A model generated the notes under the pieces. It was not told where the DNA came from. It ran no database searches and saw only the letters and a program-made list of their open reading frames with translations. A stretch of DNA of 64,000 nucleotides from Polynucleobacter sp. MWH-UH24A (GTDB taxonomy: Bacteria; Pseudomonadota; Gammaproteobacteria; Burkholderiales; Burkholderiaceae). Below are positions 1 to 10,835 of the stretch, piece after piece (within the stretch, counting starts at the first letter, position 1; every line of letters starts with the position of its first letter). The translations under genes and the position numbers were made by a program. The DNA is taken from the NCBI RefSeq assembly GCF_018687475.1, contig NZ_CP061292.1, positions 1,851,273-1,915,272 on the forward strand, written 5' to 3'.

Positions 1-1379
1 CTCCAAGCAATAATTTGTGGCTCTAATGCCAATACGGCATGGATTGCTTGCGGCAAATGGCGCAAATCTTCAAGAACTTTTTTCTCAGCAGGTAGTGATA
101 AGTGTTTTGAGCGTTTTGCAATCGTATTAGCCAATAAGTACAAAGCAACCAATTGAGTGGTAAACGCTTTGGTAGACGCTACTCCAACTTCAGTGCCGGC
201 GTGTGTCAAAAAGTGCCATTTAGTTTCTCGTACCATGGCACTCGAAGCCACATTGCAAATCGATAAGCTTAAGGGGTGACCGAGCTGTTTAGCATGGCGC
301 AAGGCTGCCAGAGTATCAGCCGTTTCTCCCGATTGAGAGACAACAACAATTAAAGATCGAGGGTTTGGAATCGATTGTCGATACCGATATTCGCTAGCAA
401 TTTCAACCTGGGTTGGAATCTTTGCAATGTCTTCAAACCAATACTTGGCTACACATGCAGAGTAGTAACTTGTTCCGCAAGCAAGGATCAATACCTGATC
501 AAACTCCTGCCACTCCACAGAATCTGCAGCAAATAATGCGGGACTAAGTTCGTCAATGTTTGCAATCGTGTCTGAGACCGCACGCGCTTGCTCGAATATC
601 TCTTTTTGCATGAAATGTTGATAGGGCCCTAACTCCACTGCTTGGGCCTGAACAGGCATCGGCTTAACTTCTCGCTCAATGGCCTGACCGACCGGGTCCC
701 AAACCGTAAAGCCATTGACAGTTAATGTGACAAGATCGCCTTCCTCAAGATAAACCATTGTTTTGGCTTTACCAGCTAAAGCAAGTGCATCTGAGGATAA
801 GTAATGACCATCATCGCCGATTGCAATAATAAGTGGCGAACCCGCTCGTGCTCCCACCATGAGATGGGGCTCTGCTTGAGCAATGACAGCAATCGCATAA
901 GCACCTTTTAGTTGCTTGGTGGCTTGTGTCACAGCAATTTTTAGATCTGGCTTATCGAGCTTAATGAACTCCTGATGAACTAAATGGGCAATGACCTCGG
1001 TATCGGTCTCCGACTCAAACACATATCCGGAAATTTTTAACTGATTACGTAATGCCTCATAGTTTTCAATAATGCCGTTATGAACAACAGCAATTTGGCC
1101 ATTGGAAATGTGTGGGTGAGCATTATGCGTATCTGGCCTGCCATGCGTCGCCCAACGCGTATGTGCAATCCCGACCTGTCCGCAAAAGTCTTGCGCCTGC
1201 TTCGCTAAATCAGCTACACGATCAGTGGTTCGAGCGCGCCTAATGGGATGAGATCCTTGCTGACTATCAATGACAGCAAAGCCACAGGAGTCATAACCCC
1301 GATACTCCAAGCGTCGTAATCCTTCAATTAAGGTATCGACGATATTCGTTTTGGCAACTGCTCCAACGATTCCACACAT
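1..1379 (-). CDS. glmS: Glutamine--fructose-6-phosphate aminotransferase (partial, cut by left edge)
   Basis: This is the N-terminal 459 codons of GlmS, which makes glucosamine-6-phosphate from fructose-6-phosphate and glutamine, the entry step to UDP-GlcNAc for peptidoglycan and lipopolysaccharide. The protein opens MCGIVGA, placing the nucleophilic cysteine at residue 2 as in class II glutamine amidotransferases, followed by the family motif LEYRGYDS. Further on, the sugar-isomerase (SIS) domain contains ACGTSYYSA. The family is about 610 residues, so roughly 150 C-terminal residues lie outside the window. The start is 9 bases after the glmU stop on the same strand, so the two genes of one pathway are very likely co-transcribed. 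Confidence 0.97.
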   Translation of the reverse strand, partial: MCGIVGAVAKTNIVDTLIEGLRRLEYRGYDSCGFAVIDSQQGSHPIRRARTTDRVADLAKQAQDFCGQVGIAHTRWATHGRPDTHNAHPHISNGQIAVVHNGIIENYEALRNQLKISGYVFESETDTEVIAHLVHQEFIKLDKPDLKIAVTQATKQLKGAYAIAVIAQAEPHLMVGARAGSPLIIAIGDDGHYLSSDALALAGKAKTMVYLEEGDLVTLTVNGFTVWDPVGQAIEREVKPMPVQAQAVELGPYQHFMQKEIFEQARAVSDTIANIDELSPALFAADSVEWQEFDQVLILACGTSYYSACVAKYWFEDIAKIPTQVEIASEYRYRQSIPNPRSLIVVVSQSGETADTLAALRHAKQLGHPLSLSICNVASSAMVRETKWHFLTHAGTEVGVASTKAFTTQLVALYLLANTIAKRSKHLSLPAEKKVLEDLRHLPQAIHAVLALEPQIIAW

Positions 1380-1388
1380 AAAAGGGAT

Positions 1389-2804
1389 TTACTTTCGAGA
1401 GGTCTTTTTTGTCTTTGGCGATCCGCTTTTTGCTTTTGTGGGTCGCTGCCAATCAATGGAAATTTGTTTTGCTCTCGATACGGTTAATTTGCCTGATGGC
1501 GCATCTTTGGTCAGCGTCGTTCCTGCCCCTAGCGTTGCACCTTTACCTACTTTTACGGGAGCAACTAACTGCGTATCCGATCCTATAAACACATCATCTT
1601 CAATTATGGTTTGATGCTTATTAACGCCATCATAATTACAAGTAATTGTTCCCGCGCCGATATTGACTCGTGATCCGACAATTGAATCTCCCACATACGC
1701 GAGATGATTGGCTTTGGTCTGTGCAGCAATTCGGCTATTCTTTACTTCCACAAAATTTCCAATGTGAACTTCGCTTCCTAATTCAGCACCCGGTCGGATC
1801 CGCGCATAAGGACCAATGCGATTGGCTGGGCCGATCTTAGCCCCATCTATATGGCTAAATGCTTCGATCGCTGCACCCTCTCCAATCTGTGTATCTTTAA
1901 TGACACAATAGGGTCCGATGCGAACCTTATCGGCCAAAGTCACGACTCCTTCAAAAATGCATCCAACGTCAATCCAAACATCTTTTCCACAATTGAGCTC
2001 ACCACGTACATCAATTCGATGAGGATCAAAAAGTGTGACGCCATTCTCTAAAAGCGCATGCGCAATCTGATGCTGTAGAACACGCTCTAACTGCGCCAAT
2101 TGCGAACGACTGTTAACCCCTAGAATTTCATAATCATGAGCCGCTTGAGCAGAGCGTACGGGAACCCCCGCTTTAACAGCCATTGCTATCACATCCGTTA
2201 AATAGTATTCGCCTTGGGCATTTTTAGTTTTGATGCCTTTTAGCCATTTGCCTAACTCTTCGGTAGGCAAAACCATGATGCCGGTATTAATTTCTTGAAT
2301 CGAGCGAATGGCCAGATTGGCATCTTTTTCCTCAACAATTGCATCAATATTGCCATCGATATCGCGAACGATTCGTCCATACCCATGCGGATTTTGCATA
2401 CGATGGGTCAGTAAGCCAACGGCCCCATCACTCAAGCGTACAAGCTTTTTCAAAGTTTCTTTAGAACACAGCGGTACATCGCCATACAAAACAAGTGTGG
2501 GTAATAAACGATTTAGCTTTGGTAAAGCCTGTAAGAGCGCGTGACCTGTACCTTTTTGCTCTTTTTGTAAGACCGTTTTTACATTTCTAAAGCGCACTTC
2601 TAAGCTGGCCAAATGAACTAAAAATGATTGAACCTGCTCCGCCCCATGTCCAATGACAACAATCGGCTCGGCCTTGGGCGCAAGTGCTAATGCTGTTTCA
2701 AGCACATGCTGAAGTAACGGCTTTCCCGCTAAGGGCTGCAAGACCTTTGGTAAGGCCGATTTCATGCGCTTGCCTTGCCCAGCAGCCAAGATGACGATAT
2801 TCAT
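1389..2804 (-). CDS. glmU: Bifunctional UDP-GlcNAc pyrophosphorylase / glucosamine-1-phosphate acetyltransferase
   Basis: GlmU acetylates glucosamine-1-phosphate and then uridylylates it to UDP-GlcNAc in the cytoplasm. The N-terminal nucleotidyltransferase domain begins with LAAGQGKRM (residues 5-13). The C-terminal half is a left-handed beta-helix of hexapeptide repeats, with [11 protein letters not shown] and [13 protein letters not shown] typical of the acetyltransferase site. I chose the ATG at 2804 because MNIVILAAG is the family N-terminus; a TTG/GTG-type start further upstream would only add nine unconserved residues. The protein is 471 residues, near the usual 455, and the excess is a Lys/Ser-rich tail. 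It is the upstream partner of glmS. Confidence 0.96.
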   Translation of the reverse strand: MNIVILAAGQGKRMKSALPKVLQPLAGKPLLQHVLETALALAPKAEPIVVIGHGAEQVQSFLVHLASLEVRFRNVKTVLQKEQKGTGHALLQALPKLNRLLPTLVLYGDVPLCSKETLKKLVRLSDGAVGLLTHRMQNPHGYGRIVRDIDGNIDAIVEEKDANLAIRSIQEINTGIMVLPTEELGKWLKGIKTKNAQGEYYLTDVIAMAVKAGVPVRSAQAAHDYEILGVNSRSQLAQLERVLQHQIAHALLENGVTLFDPHRIDVRGELNCGKDVWIDVGCIFEGVVTLADKVRIGPYCVIKDTQIGEGAAIEAFSHIDGAKIGPANRIGPYARIRPGAELGSEVHIGNFVEVKNSRIAAQTKANHLAYVGDSIVGSRVNIGAGTITCNYDGVNKHQTIIEDDVFIGSDTQLVAPVKVGKGATLGAGTTLTKDAPSGKLTVSRAKQISIDWQRPTKAKSGSPKTKKTSRK

Positions 2805-2856
2805 ATGACTAATTATAGAGCTTAGAACCATCTAGATTTATTTGAATAGGAACTAA

Positions 2857-3768
2857 TTAATCTTTGTTAATCCATGTCAGCGAAGACCACGAAGGTTCAA
2901 TTGATTCACAGGCATCAATACCTTCGTCGATAGCGCGGTCGCCCTCGTACGATTTACTTAAATGAGCTAAATCAGAATGAATGGTTAGATTCTGAAAATC
3001 AAAGGCATCCTGATCTAATAAATGGGAAGGAACAATGTGGTGTAAGGAACGAAATAGATTTTCAATTCGTCCAGGAAAATCCCTCTCCCAATCACGTAAC
3101 AATTTTTTCATCGCAGATCGTTGTAAGTTGGGCTGACTTCCACATAAGTCACACGGAATAATTGGAAATTCCATCGATTGTGCATAGCGTTCAATCAACT
3201 TTTCTGGAACATAGGCTAATGGCCGAATCACTAAATGGCGGCCATCATCTGAACGCAACTTCGGAGGCATTGCCTTGAGCTTGCCGCCATAAAACATGTT
3301 TAGTAATAATGTTTCTAAGATGTCCTCGCGATGGTGACCTAAAGCAATCTTCGTTGCGCCAAGCTCATCCGCTACTCGATACAAAATCCCACGGCGTAAA
3401 CGGGAACATAAACCACAAGTTGTTTTCCCCTCAGGAATCACGCGCTTCACAATGCTATAGGTATCCTGCTCTTCAATATGAAATGGGATATTGAGTTGAC
3501 GCAAGTAATTAGGTAGGGTATCGCTTGGAAAGTTGGGCTGTTTTTGATCTAAGTTGACAGCAACCAAATCAAATGAAATGGGAGCTCGCTCACGTAACTT
3601 CAGCAAAATATCTAGTAGGGTGTAGCTGTCTTTACCGCCAGATAAACACACCATCACTTTATCCCCATCGGCAATCATGCCAAAATCACCGATGGCCTGA
3701 CCAACCAGACGACATAGTTTTTTATCTAGCTTATTCTCTTCAAATGCTTGCTTGCGAGGGTCTACCAT
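2857..3768 (-). CDS. ttcA: tRNA 2-thiocytidine synthetase TtcA
   Basis: TtcA thiolates C32 of several tRNAs, using ATP and an iron-sulfur cluster. The PP-loop motif SGGKDS is at residues 43-48. The two cysteine pairs that bind the cluster are C118/C121 (CGLC) and C206/C209 (CDLC). The length, 303 residues, matches the family. The start ATG lies 18 bases beyond the folB stop on the same strand, so it probably shares a transcript with folB and the SDR gene upstream. The C-terminal 50 residues after the second CxxC region are acidic and poorly conserved, as is normal here. Confidence 0.95.
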   Translation of the reverse strand: MVDPRKQAFEENKLDKKLCRLVGQAIGDFGMIADGDKVMVCLSGGKDSYTLLDILLKLRERAPISFDLVAVNLDQKQPNFPSDTLPNYLRQLNIPFHIEEQDTYSIVKRVIPEGKTTCGLCSRLRRGILYRVADELGATKIALGHHREDILETLLLNMFYGGKLKAMPPKLRSDDGRHLVIRPLAYVPEKLIERYAQSMEFPIIPCDLCGSQPNLQRSAMKKLLRDWERDFPGRIENLFRSLHHIVPSHLLDQDAFDFQNLTIHSDLAHLSKSYEGDRAIDEGIDACESIEPSWSSLTWINKD

Positions 3769-3786
3769 CTGCGGCTCCCATTAGCC

Positions 3787-4182
3787 TTATGGTTGCTTCA
3801 TCTTAAAGACTTCGACGCCAACTGCCTCACAATCCGGATAGACATCGGGCTTTGCAGTACTAACTCGAACTGCCATCACATTTGGATGCTCAAGAATTGC
3901 CGCAACAATTTCATCGCAGAGTGTCTCTTGTAAATGGATGTGCCCACGTTTGACGCGCTCAACAATTGTTTTACGAATGAAATCATAATCAAGCACCTCC
4001 TCTAAGCGATCCTGCTTCGGAGTATTTAGTTCCAAAGGAACATAAATCTCGACATTGAATATCACCCTCTGTTCAGCGCGCTTTTCAAAATCATGAACAC
4101 CAATATTGATATAAACCTCGTAATCTTTTAAAAAAAGACGTCGACAATTTATCAGGCTTGGATGGGAAAGTAATGAGTGCAT
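3787..4182 (-). CDS. folB: Dihydroneopterin aldolase
   Basis: FolB cleaves dihydroneopterin to 6-hydroxymethyl-dihydropterin and glycolaldehyde in folate synthesis. The 131-residue product has the small tunnelling-fold layout: LKDYEVYINIGVHDFEK near the N-terminus, an alternating beta core, and a C-terminal segment ending in CEAVGVEVFKMKQP. Length fits the family (about 115-130). It sits 8 bases downstream of a pteridine-reductase-like SDR on the same strand, which supports the folate assignment for both. Paralogues include FolX, so the exact substrate stereoisomer is not settled by sequence. Confidence 0.85.
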   Translation of the reverse strand: MHSLLSHPSLINCRRLFLKDYEVYINIGVHDFEKRAEQRVIFNVEIYVPLELNTPKQDRLEEVLDYDFIRKTIVERVKRGHIHLQETLCDEIVAAILEHPNVMAVRVSTAKPDVYPDCEAVGVEVFKMKQP

Positions 4183-4190
4183 AGAACCTA

Positions 4191-4985
4191 TTATTTAATT
4201 TTGAACATCACATCACGGTCGGATGCCAATAAATGTTGCCCGCCATCAACATACAGTGTAGTGCCAGTAATGGACTTGGCGTTGGCCAAGAAAAATGCGG
4301 CGCTAGCTATGTCATGGGCGCTTGAAGAAAATCCCATCGGAGTTACTTGGTGGGCTTTCTCAAACTCGGACTGACTTTGATCGCCCGATGGTAAGGTAAT
4401 TCCTGGGGCTAAACCAACCGAGCGCATATACGGCGCAAAATCACGAGCTATCATTTCAGTAGCAGTTAGCAATGCACTCTTAGAGAGCGTATAAGAAAAA
4501 TAATCGGGATTTAAATTAATTAGTTTTTGATCTAATAGCTGAATCGTTGCAGGAACAAAATCTTTGTTAATTGGCTGAGTCTTGAGGTGACGAAACATTG
4601 CTTGAGCCAAAATAATTGGTGCCGCTAGATTAATTTGTGTATGCCGCTCAATGAGATCGGCGCTTACGGGATGATCAGTTTGGCTAGGACGATCGTATTC
4701 AAAAATCGCAGCGCTATTGATTAAACAATCAATTCTTGAGAAATGATCAATACTTTTTAAGATCAGCGACTCTGCTTCTTTTTGATAGGCTAAATTTGCC
4801 TGTACGGCAATCGCCTTAACTCCCGATGCCCGAATCTCATCAAGTACAGATTCAGCCTCTTGGGCGGATTGGCCATAATGAATAATGACATTCCAGCCCT
4901 GGTTGGCAAAATGCAAGGCGATTTCCCGACCAAGACGCTTGGCTGCGCCGGTGACCAAAACTGTCCGATCTACCATTGTTTTCAT
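4191..4985 (-). CDS. Short-chain dehydrogenase, pteridine-reductase-like
   Basis: This is a classical SDR of 264 residues with an N-terminal NADP-binding segment TGAAKRLGREIA (residues 12-23). That is the TGxxxRxG form seen in PTR1/FolM pteridine reductases rather than the common TGxxxGxG. The catalytic pair is Y165 and K169 (YTLSK), and YVDGG near the C-terminus is typical of the family. Its position directly upstream of folB suggests reduction of a dihydropterin or dihydrofolate, as in FolM. The function is inferred from motif and neighbour; a 3-oxoacyl reductase role cannot be excluded. An alternative ATG three codons in is possible. Confidence 0.75.
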   Translation of the reverse strand: MKTMVDRTVLVTGAAKRLGREIALHFANQGWNVIIHYGQSAQEAESVLDEIRASGVKAIAVQANLAYQKEAESLILKSIDHFSRIDCLINSAAIFEYDRPSQTDHPVSADLIERHTQINLAAPIILAQAMFRHLKTQPINKDFVPATIQLLDQKLINLNPDYFSYTLSKSALLTATEMIARDFAPYMRSVGLAPGITLPSGDQSQSEFEKAHQVTPMGFSSSAHDIASAAFFLANAKSITGTTLYVDGGQHLLASDRDVMFKIK

Positions 4986-5019
4986 ATGCTGTAGAAAAAC
5001 TCACTTAGACTAGCGAGCT

Positions 5020-6198
5020 ATGGATATTAACCTGACCAATGCCGAAGCGGAGCATTTAAAAGCTGTACTGACCAAAATTTCCCAAGAAATTGAGGAAAAA
5101 GGTGGCTGGATTCCTTTTTCACGCTACATGGAAATTGCTTTGTATCAGCCAAATCTTGGTTATTACACAAGCGCCCTTGAGAAATTTGGGCGCTTTGGTG
5201 ATTTCGTAACAGCTCCAGAAATTAGTCCATTTTTTGGTCAAACCATCGTCAATACAATTCTGCCAGTCCTCGATAAATTAAGAATCCATGGGCACCCGAC
5301 CCGGGTGATCGAAATCGGTGCCGGTACTGGGCAACTTGCCAAAACGATCCTATTAGACCTGCATCGACGTGGCTTTACCTTAGATGAATATCACATCATT
5401 GACGTGTCACCCAACTTAATTAAGCGTCAACACGAATTATTATTTGATGCATGTGAAAGTCACGGGATTCAAACTCGTTGCCAGTGGCATTCAGAGTTTT
5501 TACCAAGCTTTCATGGTGTCATTCTGGCCAATGAAGTGCTCGACGCGATTCCATGTGAACGCATTGTCTACCAAGATCATGCTTGGTACTACGCTGGAGT
5601 TGGACTCGGATCTAAGCCGGATCAACCCCTTACATCGGCACCTGGAGCACAACTAGAGAGCCAGCCATCAATTGACAACGTTGCTGATGGATATATAACC
5701 GAAATCCATCCTCAGGCGGAGGCATGGTTTAAACAGCTGATCAATCGATTTGAACAAGGTCTCTTATTGATGATTGACTATGGCTTTCATCATCATGAGT
5801 ATTATCACCCCCAACGAAATACTGGAACGCTGATGGTGCATTACCGTCATCAAGCACTAACTAATGTTCTTACTCTTCCAGGAATATCGGATATCACCTG
5901 CCATATTAATTTTTCAAGCCTTTTGCATTTAATTGAAGATGCAGAAAATAGTCAGTCATTTTTTTCTAGCCAAGCAACTTATTTATTAGATGCTGGCATT
6001 ACCGATCTGGTATTGCAGCAATCTGACCCGAATGATCCTCAGCAAATGATCGCAATATCCAACGGGATTCAGAAACTAATCTCAGAGGCAGAAATGGGCG
6101 AACTATTCAAAGTATTGGCTTTTGGGAAAAACTTGGGCAGTCTTGATTTAGACCTCCATGCACTCCCTGGCTTTAGAGGTCGTAATCGCGTTTATTGA
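5020..6198 (+). CDS. MidA/NDUFAF7-family SAM-dependent methyltransferase
   Basis: The 392-residue product belongs to the COG1565/DUF185 family, whose mitochondrial member NDUFAF7 (MidA) dimethylates an arginine of a complex I subunit. Visible marks are [14 protein letters not shown] (residues 60-73), the SAM-binding loop EIGAGTG (98-104), ANEVLDAIP, and LLMIDYGF. The bacterial substrate is not known to me. The gene is divergent from the folB cluster (34-base gap) and convergent with cca, overlapping its 3' end by 7 bases. An NDUFA9-like SDR lies just beyond cca, so two complex-I-associated families are close together. Confidence 0.85.
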   Translation: MDINLTNAEAEHLKAVLTKISQEIEEKGGWIPFSRYMEIALYQPNLGYYTSALEKFGRFGDFVTAPEISPFFGQTIVNTILPVLDKLRIHGHPTRVIEIGAGTGQLAKTILLDLHRRGFTLDEYHIIDVSPNLIKRQHELLFDACESHGIQTRCQWHSEFLPSFHGVILANEVLDAIPCERIVYQDHAWYYAGVGLGSKPDQPLTSAPGAQLESQPSIDNVADGYITEIHPQAEAWFKQLINRFEQGLLLMIDYGFHHHEYYHPQRNTGTLMVHYRHQALTNVLTLPGISDITCHINFSSLLHLIEDAENSQSFFSSQATYLLDAGITDLVLQQSDPNDPQQMIAISNGIQKLISEAEMGELFKVLAFGKNLGSLDLDLHALPGFRGRNRVY

Positions 6199-7322
6199 GA
6201 TAAGGTCTCTTGAATCAGTAAGAGGCGCGCCTTCTCAAGCTCCGCATGAATTGCTTTACCTAAGTCATTCGCATTAGAACGTTGGCTCACAGACGCAGCA
6301 ATTTGTCCGGCATCAATACCCATCAATTGATTGACAAGCGTTACCCAAATAGCAGTATCAATTCCTAGCGCCTCATAAAGAGCCAGTAATTCGCTAATGC
6401 GGTTTGGCTTACGCCACAAATCCGCTCGATTAAAAAATGCCAGCATATCCTTGGCGATTAATTTGGCATGCACGACCTCAAAATCAGCAACAATCTGGCA
6501 ATAATCGGTAATCTCATTAGGCCACTTTGAGCCCTTGGCCCATTCCTGGATCTCTGTTGATGAAATGAATCTTAATAAACATGCCATACGTTGATTTAGT
6601 CGTGGGCTTACTCGGTCGATTAATTGCATTGCTTGCCGAATACGCTCTTGAGCTGCCTCTTGATGCCACTGTTTCTCAAAGCTGGCTGGCAAAACATCGG
6701 ATAGGGCATTGCAGTGATTGAGTGTTTCGATAAAGCGGAGCGGCTCTGTTTCTTCCATGGCGCGCGATAACTCTTGCCAGATACGCTCCCTGGATAAGGT
6801 TTCTAGCTCTAGCGCCTCAACCATTCGCCTCATGTGAAGAAGTGTCTCGGGGGCGATATGAAAATCTGCAAAACGTGCTGCAAAGCGAGCGACGCGCAAT
6901 ACCCTTAAAGGGTCCTCCAAAAAGGCCTTCGAGACGTGTCGCAATACGCCGGCCTTTAGATCAGCCTGACCACCGTAGGGATCGACGATCTCACCAACTG
7001 GCTCACCAATCTCATTTACTTCTTGGGCCATGGCATTCATTGTCAAATCACGGCGCTGCAGATCCTCTTCTAAGGTCACAGCAGGATCTGCATGGAATAT
7101 AAAGCCTTGGTGACCTGGCGCTGTTTTGCGCTCCGTCCTAGCTAGGGCATATTCATGATTCGTGACGGGATGCAAAAACACTGGGAAATGACTTCCTACT
7201 GGCCGAAATCCCTTTTCTATCATTTGATCGGCTGTACTGCCAACCACCACATAATCAATATCATGAACCGCTTTTCCAAGCAAACGGTCCCGCACCGCAC
7301 CGCCAACTTGATAAACCTTCAA
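6192..7322 (-). CDS. cca: CCA tRNA nucleotidyltransferase
   Basis: The enzyme adds or repairs the 3' CCA end of tRNAs. The N-terminus [12 protein letters not shown] matches class II CCA enzymes; the metal-binding pair is D21/D23 and the RRD motif is at residues 90-92. The protein is 376 residues, shorter than the roughly 410 of E. coli Cca. I do not see the HPEID-type HD phosphohydrolase motif in the C-terminal half, so it probably has nucleotidyltransferase activity without the multifunctional HD activities. The start is a TTG that overlaps the preceding gene by 4 bases (TTGA); homology of the first ten residues fixes it. Confidence 0.93.
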   Translation of the reverse strand: MKVYQVGGAVRDRLLGKAVHDIDYVVVGSTADQMIEKGFRPVGSHFPVFLHPVTNHEYALARTERKTAPGHQGFIFHADPAVTLEEDLQRRDLTMNAMAQEVNEIGEPVGEIVDPYGGQADLKAGVLRHVSKAFLEDPLRVLRVARFAARFADFHIAPETLLHMRRMVEALELETLSRERIWQELSRAMEETEPLRFIETLNHCNALSDVLPASFEKQWHQEAAQERIRQAMQLIDRVSPRLNQRMACLLRFISSTEIQEWAKGSKWPNEITDYCQIVADFEVVHAKLIAKDMLAFFNRADLWRKPNRISELLALYEALGIDTAIWVTLVNQLMGIDAGQIAASVSQRSNANDLGKAIHAELEKARLLLIQETLSQ

Positions 7323-8230
7323 GTCAGCAAACTCTCAATGCGCTGTTTGGTGATCTTAAAATCTTCGACCAAAGCATCTTTTCCACCCACAGCCAATACA
7401 TTAGGGATACTCATGGAGGCAATATTGTCACGTGACATTAGTGTTGGGCCTGGACTAAGCTCAAATGCCAGCGCTTGCAAGTATCCAACCCAATTCGGCA
7501 ATGAAATAACTAGACGGTCTTTACCTGCTTTACGAGCCGCAAATTCAACCAACTGTTTCATCGTAAAGACCTGAGGACCAACCAAATCATAGGACTGATG
7601 AATGGTATGCGGATGCGTTAGTGCCATTACAAATGCACTGGCAACATCGTTGACGCTCACCGGCTGGAATTGAGCACTTGAATATGCCAATGGAATGATT
7701 GGGAATATTCTCGCTAAGCTAGCAAAGGTATTAATGAATTGATCTTGCTCTCCAAAAATGACCGATGGCCTAAAAATGGTCCAATCTAAATCGCTAGCTC
7801 GAACACGATTTTCACCGTCACCTTTACTACGTTGGTACATTGAGGGGCCATTTGAATCCGCGCCCAGCGCGCTCATATGCAAATAGCGCTTGAGTTGCTT
7901 GCCTTTCATGGCCGCAATGATTGCTTGGGGCAAGTCCACATGGGCTCTCTTAAAACCCGGACCATATGGTTTTGCTTCGTGATCTTGCAAAATACCGACT
8001 AAATTAATGACTGCCCCTTGTGGTTTCACATCTTCACACAGGCGCTCAATCACTTCTGGCTGATTTACATCCGCCTCAACCAATGTCACACTAGGCAATA
8101 ATCGAAGGTCTCGCATTGCGCTATATCGACGCGATGGGATCAAGACGGAGTAGCCTTTACTTTGAAGTTTCTGGCTAATGGCTTTACCAACAAAGCCGCT
8201 GCCACCAATTAATAAAATGTCATGTTTCAT
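7319..8230 (-). CDS. NDUFA9-like atypical SDR (NAD(P)-binding)
   Basis: This 303-residue protein is an extended/atypical SDR like the bacterial NDUFA9 (complex I 39 kDa subunit) relatives. It has an N-terminal dinucleotide-binding motif [10 protein letters not shown] (residues 9-18), [13 protein letters not shown] residues mid-way, and an [15 protein letters not shown] segment characteristic of the subgroup. The YxxxK pair appears as YQRSK. The reaction is unknown; the eukaryotic relative binds NADPH structurally. It overlaps the slt stop by 4 bases and the cca start by 4 bases, so slt, this gene and cca are translationally coupled. Confidence 0.82.
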   Translation of the reverse strand: MKHDILLIGGSGFVGKAISQKLQSKGYSVLIPSRRYSAMRDLRLLPSVTLVEADVNQPEVIERLCEDVKPQGAVINLVGILQDHEAKPYGPGFKRAHVDLPQAIIAAMKGKQLKRYLHMSALGADSNGPSMYQRSKGDGENRVRASDLDWTIFRPSVIFGEQDQFINTFASLARIFPIIPLAYSSAQFQPVSVNDVASAFVMALTHPHTIHQSYDLVGPQVFTMKQLVEFAARKAGKDRLVISLPNWVGYLQALAFELSPGPTLMSRDNIASMSIPNVLAVGGKDALVEDFKITKQRIESLLT

Positions 8231-10188
8231 GGTAACTCACTCAATACAGCAGTTTTAGGTGCAATCACTCCAAGCCTCTGTTTCATGGGGGTCGTTTGAC
8301 CATCCATCAAAATCGAATAGTAGCTCGCATTTGCAAGCACATTCTTAACGTACGTCCGAGTCTCATTAAAGGGGATGGATTCCACAAAAATTGCCCCCTC
8401 AGTGGTTTGATTTAACTTTTCTCGCCATGATTTGGGACGAGAAGGTCCAGCGTTGTATGCGGCGGATGCCAGGACCCAAGAATCATCGAGATCTTTTAGA
8501 ACCATATTTAAATAATGACTGCCCAAGGTTAAATTAACTTGCGTTTCTTTAAGACGCTCATTGGTATACGAGCTCATACCAATTTTCTTAGCAACATACT
8601 TAGCGGTATTGGGCATCACCTGCATCAACCCCGAAGCACCCACTGACGATGATGCATTGGTAATAAACCGAGACTCTTGACGAATCAGGCCATAAGCCCA
8701 GGCTAAATTCAAATCAATGGTTTTAGCAATCGGACTAAGTTGATCCTTAAAAGGGGTTGGATAACGAAGAGCAAAATCATGCTCCCCTTTTGTGCGATCA
8801 GCCGTATTAACCGTTCGATCGTATAAATGGATTCGTTTAGCATATTCAGCGGCGGCTAATAATTGGCGATCGCTCATACCGCGCAACTCCCAGTTCCATT
8901 CACGATTGCCTTCAAAGCGGAGATTCATGGCATAAAAACGTTCAGCCCGATTAAATCCTGGGCGTTTACCCATCTCCTTAATTTCAGCATCACTAACTCT
9001 CACTTTTGGTGGGATAACGATTGGTTTAGCTAATTCCTCCCGTGCCAACTGACCATAAAAATTAAACTGGTCTTCCAGTAAATGAAACTGGGCATTGGCT
9101 TTTTCAGAATCTCCCAATTCTTTGAATGATCTTCCGTACCAATAGGTCCATGCAGGATCGCGTTGACGAACCACCGGATTCATCGATTCAATCGAGTCAC
9201 GCACTAACTGCCAATCATGAGCACGTAAAGCGGTGCGTACTTTCCATTCCTGTGTTTCTGCGGATAGCAAGGGATTAAAACCAAGTTGCTGTTGACGTCG
9301 ATACGCATCGTATGCATTTCGATCTAAGCGTTTTGCTAAAAATTGACCAATCACACCCCATGCCATCGCTTGATCTTCTTTGTTATAGCGTAGGTTGGTT
9401 TGTGAAAAGTCGCGGTATGTTTTACTGGGATCTGCCCTTGCGCTACGCACAATACTAGCGATCGGATCATCACCGCCAATGCGACGCCCTGCTGTTTCAA
9501 AATTCATTTCGGCAGCCGCTCGTCCAAGCGCTCTAGCCTGAGCACTCGTTAGGCCATTTGCTTGCACTAATGCGGGTACGAGCTCCTGACAGGCTGATCC
9601 AAAATGACGTGGATCAATCATCACTTTTAATGCATCCTGTCCAACAAGCTTTGCATCCTCCTGCTTCATAAGTCGCGATTGAAGTGCATAACACTTCACA
9701 TTGGTGTCATCATCCAAGACAAATTTTGGATATTCCCGATCAAATTGAGACCAATCTTTTCGTTTACCAAGAACCAACAACCAATCGTTGCGCATCCGAT
9801 CACCAATTGCGGTTCCCTCATAGGTTTTTAAGAATGCACCAACTTCCTCATCGACCGAGGAATCAGCGCGCGCCTCATTCCCCTTATCGAACATTTGGGG
9901 CTTAATCCGAAAATACCGCACATAATCCGTATCTGGATAGCTGTTTAATTGTGCGGAGAGCTGTTGGGTTTTTGGTACATCATTACGCCGCGCAGCATCC
10001 CGCAGCTCAATAAATAATTTATCAGCCTCTGTGAGCTCATAGGCAGCGGGCTGGCTCGCAGATGATTTGCTCACGTTTGGTTTTTTTGCAAAACCACTGT
10101 TCCAAGCGCCCAAGCAAAGCACCAGAATCGCCGATAAAAGAAAGGGTGCGTTCGGGCGTTTTGGCTTAAAAGTAAAGTTTTGGATCAT
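8227..10188 (-). CDS. slt: Soluble lytic murein transglycosylase
   Basis: This is a 653-residue periplasmic lytic transglycosylase of the Slt70 type, which cleaves glycan strands to 1,6-anhydroMurNAc products. The N-terminus has a basic stretch, a hydrophobic core and a Gly/Ala exit, consistent with a signal peptide of about 34 residues. A long alpha-helical superhelical region follows. The catalytic SLT domain contains IRQESRF with the acid/base glutamate at residue 505, then GASGLMQVMP and AAYNAGPSR. Products could be re-imported by the AmpG-like permease encoded at 18763-20088. It is the first gene of a coupled slt / NDUFA9-like / cca group. Confidence 0.93.
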   Translation of the reverse strand: MIQNFTFKPKRPNAPFLLSAILVLCLGAWNSGFAKKPNVSKSSASQPAAYELTEADKLFIELRDAARRNDVPKTQQLSAQLNSYPDTDYVRYFRIKPQMFDKGNEARADSSVDEEVGAFLKTYEGTAIGDRMRNDWLLVLGKRKDWSQFDREYPKFVLDDDTNVKCYALQSRLMKQEDAKLVGQDALKVMIDPRHFGSACQELVPALVQANGLTSAQARALGRAAAEMNFETAGRRIGGDDPIASIVRSARADPSKTYRDFSQTNLRYNKEDQAMAWGVIGQFLAKRLDRNAYDAYRRQQQLGFNPLLSAETQEWKVRTALRAHDWQLVRDSIESMNPVVRQRDPAWTYWYGRSFKELGDSEKANAQFHLLEDQFNFYGQLAREELAKPIVIPPKVRVSDAEIKEMGKRPGFNRAERFYAMNLRFEGNREWNWELRGMSDRQLLAAAEYAKRIHLYDRTVNTADRTKGEHDFALRYPTPFKDQLSPIAKTIDLNLAWAYGLIRQESRFITNASSSVGASGLMQVMPNTAKYVAKKIGMSSYTNERLKETQVNLTLGSHYLNMVLKDLDDSWVLASAAYNAGPSRPKSWREKLNQTTEGAIFVESIPFNETRTYVKNVLANASYYSILMDGQTTPMKQRLGVIAPKTAVLSELP

Positions 10189-10217
10189 CGTGCTATTTTC
10201 ACCCGATAATAAGTACC

Positions 10218-10835
10218 ATGCATACCCCTATTCAGCAAATTCGACAGGATCTCTTAAACCAGCGCTCGTCATTTGCCCAGTCATCCGAATTTGATTCCAC
10301 ATATGCTCTTTTTTTATCCCAATTTCGTCAATTTCTTCTCCAAGAAGGAGAGGGATACCGGTCACTTGCATTTTGCTGGCCTTACCGCGACGAGCTTGAT
10401 CTGCGGGAACCTCTGTGCGCATGGCGAGAATCTAGATCGAATCGATACCTCTTGTTGCCTAAAGTTGAGGCCAATCGGCAATTGATTTTTTACACCTGGT
10501 CAGACCCAGACTCCTTAATTTTAAATACCTACGGAATTGCCGAACCCAACCCAAAAGCTAAAGGGGTGGAGCCTATGAACCCCGACTGTATCCTAATCCC
10601 TTGCCTTGGCTGGCTGAACTATCAAAACCAGTTTTGGCGACTCGGATATGGCGGGGGATATTTTGATCGAACTATAGCTTCCTTAAAGCTTACAGGGCAT
10701 CGATTTATAACGGCTGGTATCGCTTTTGACTGGCAAGCGCTGGATCACCATCGCTGGACCCCTCAGGTCCATGACCAAGCCCTTGATCTTATGATTACCA
10801 ACTCCGGGATCCACCAAAATACGTCTAGGGCTTAG
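10218..10835 (+). CDS. 5-formyltetrahydrofolate cyclo-ligase
   Basis: The enzyme converts 5-formyl-THF to 5,10-methenyl-THF with ATP. The 205-residue protein ends with the family signature GYGGGYFDRTIA and has the N-terminal helix QIRQDLLNQR that precedes the ATP site. CLGW replaces the more common P-G-L/V-A-F in the middle motif, which is a tolerated variation in betaproteobacteria. It is divergent from slt (29-base gap). Its last 11 bases overlap the convergent metF stop, so the one-carbon genes are tail to tail. Often called fau/ygfA. Confidence 0.88.
   Translation: MHTPIQQIRQDLLNQRSSFAQSSEFDSTYALFLSQFRQFLLQEGEGYRSLAFCWPYRDELDLREPLCAWRESRSNRYLLLPKVEANRQLIFYTWSDPDSLILNTYGIAEPNPKAKGVEPMNPDCILIPCLGWLNYQNQFWRLGYGGGYFDRTIASLKLTGHRFITAGIAFDWQALDHHRWTPQVHDQALDLMITNSGIHQNTSRA

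Noticed and set aside
1351-1614. 87-codon plus-strand frame opposite glmU and glmS ends
   Set aside because: Antisense shadow of conserved genes; no family resemblance.
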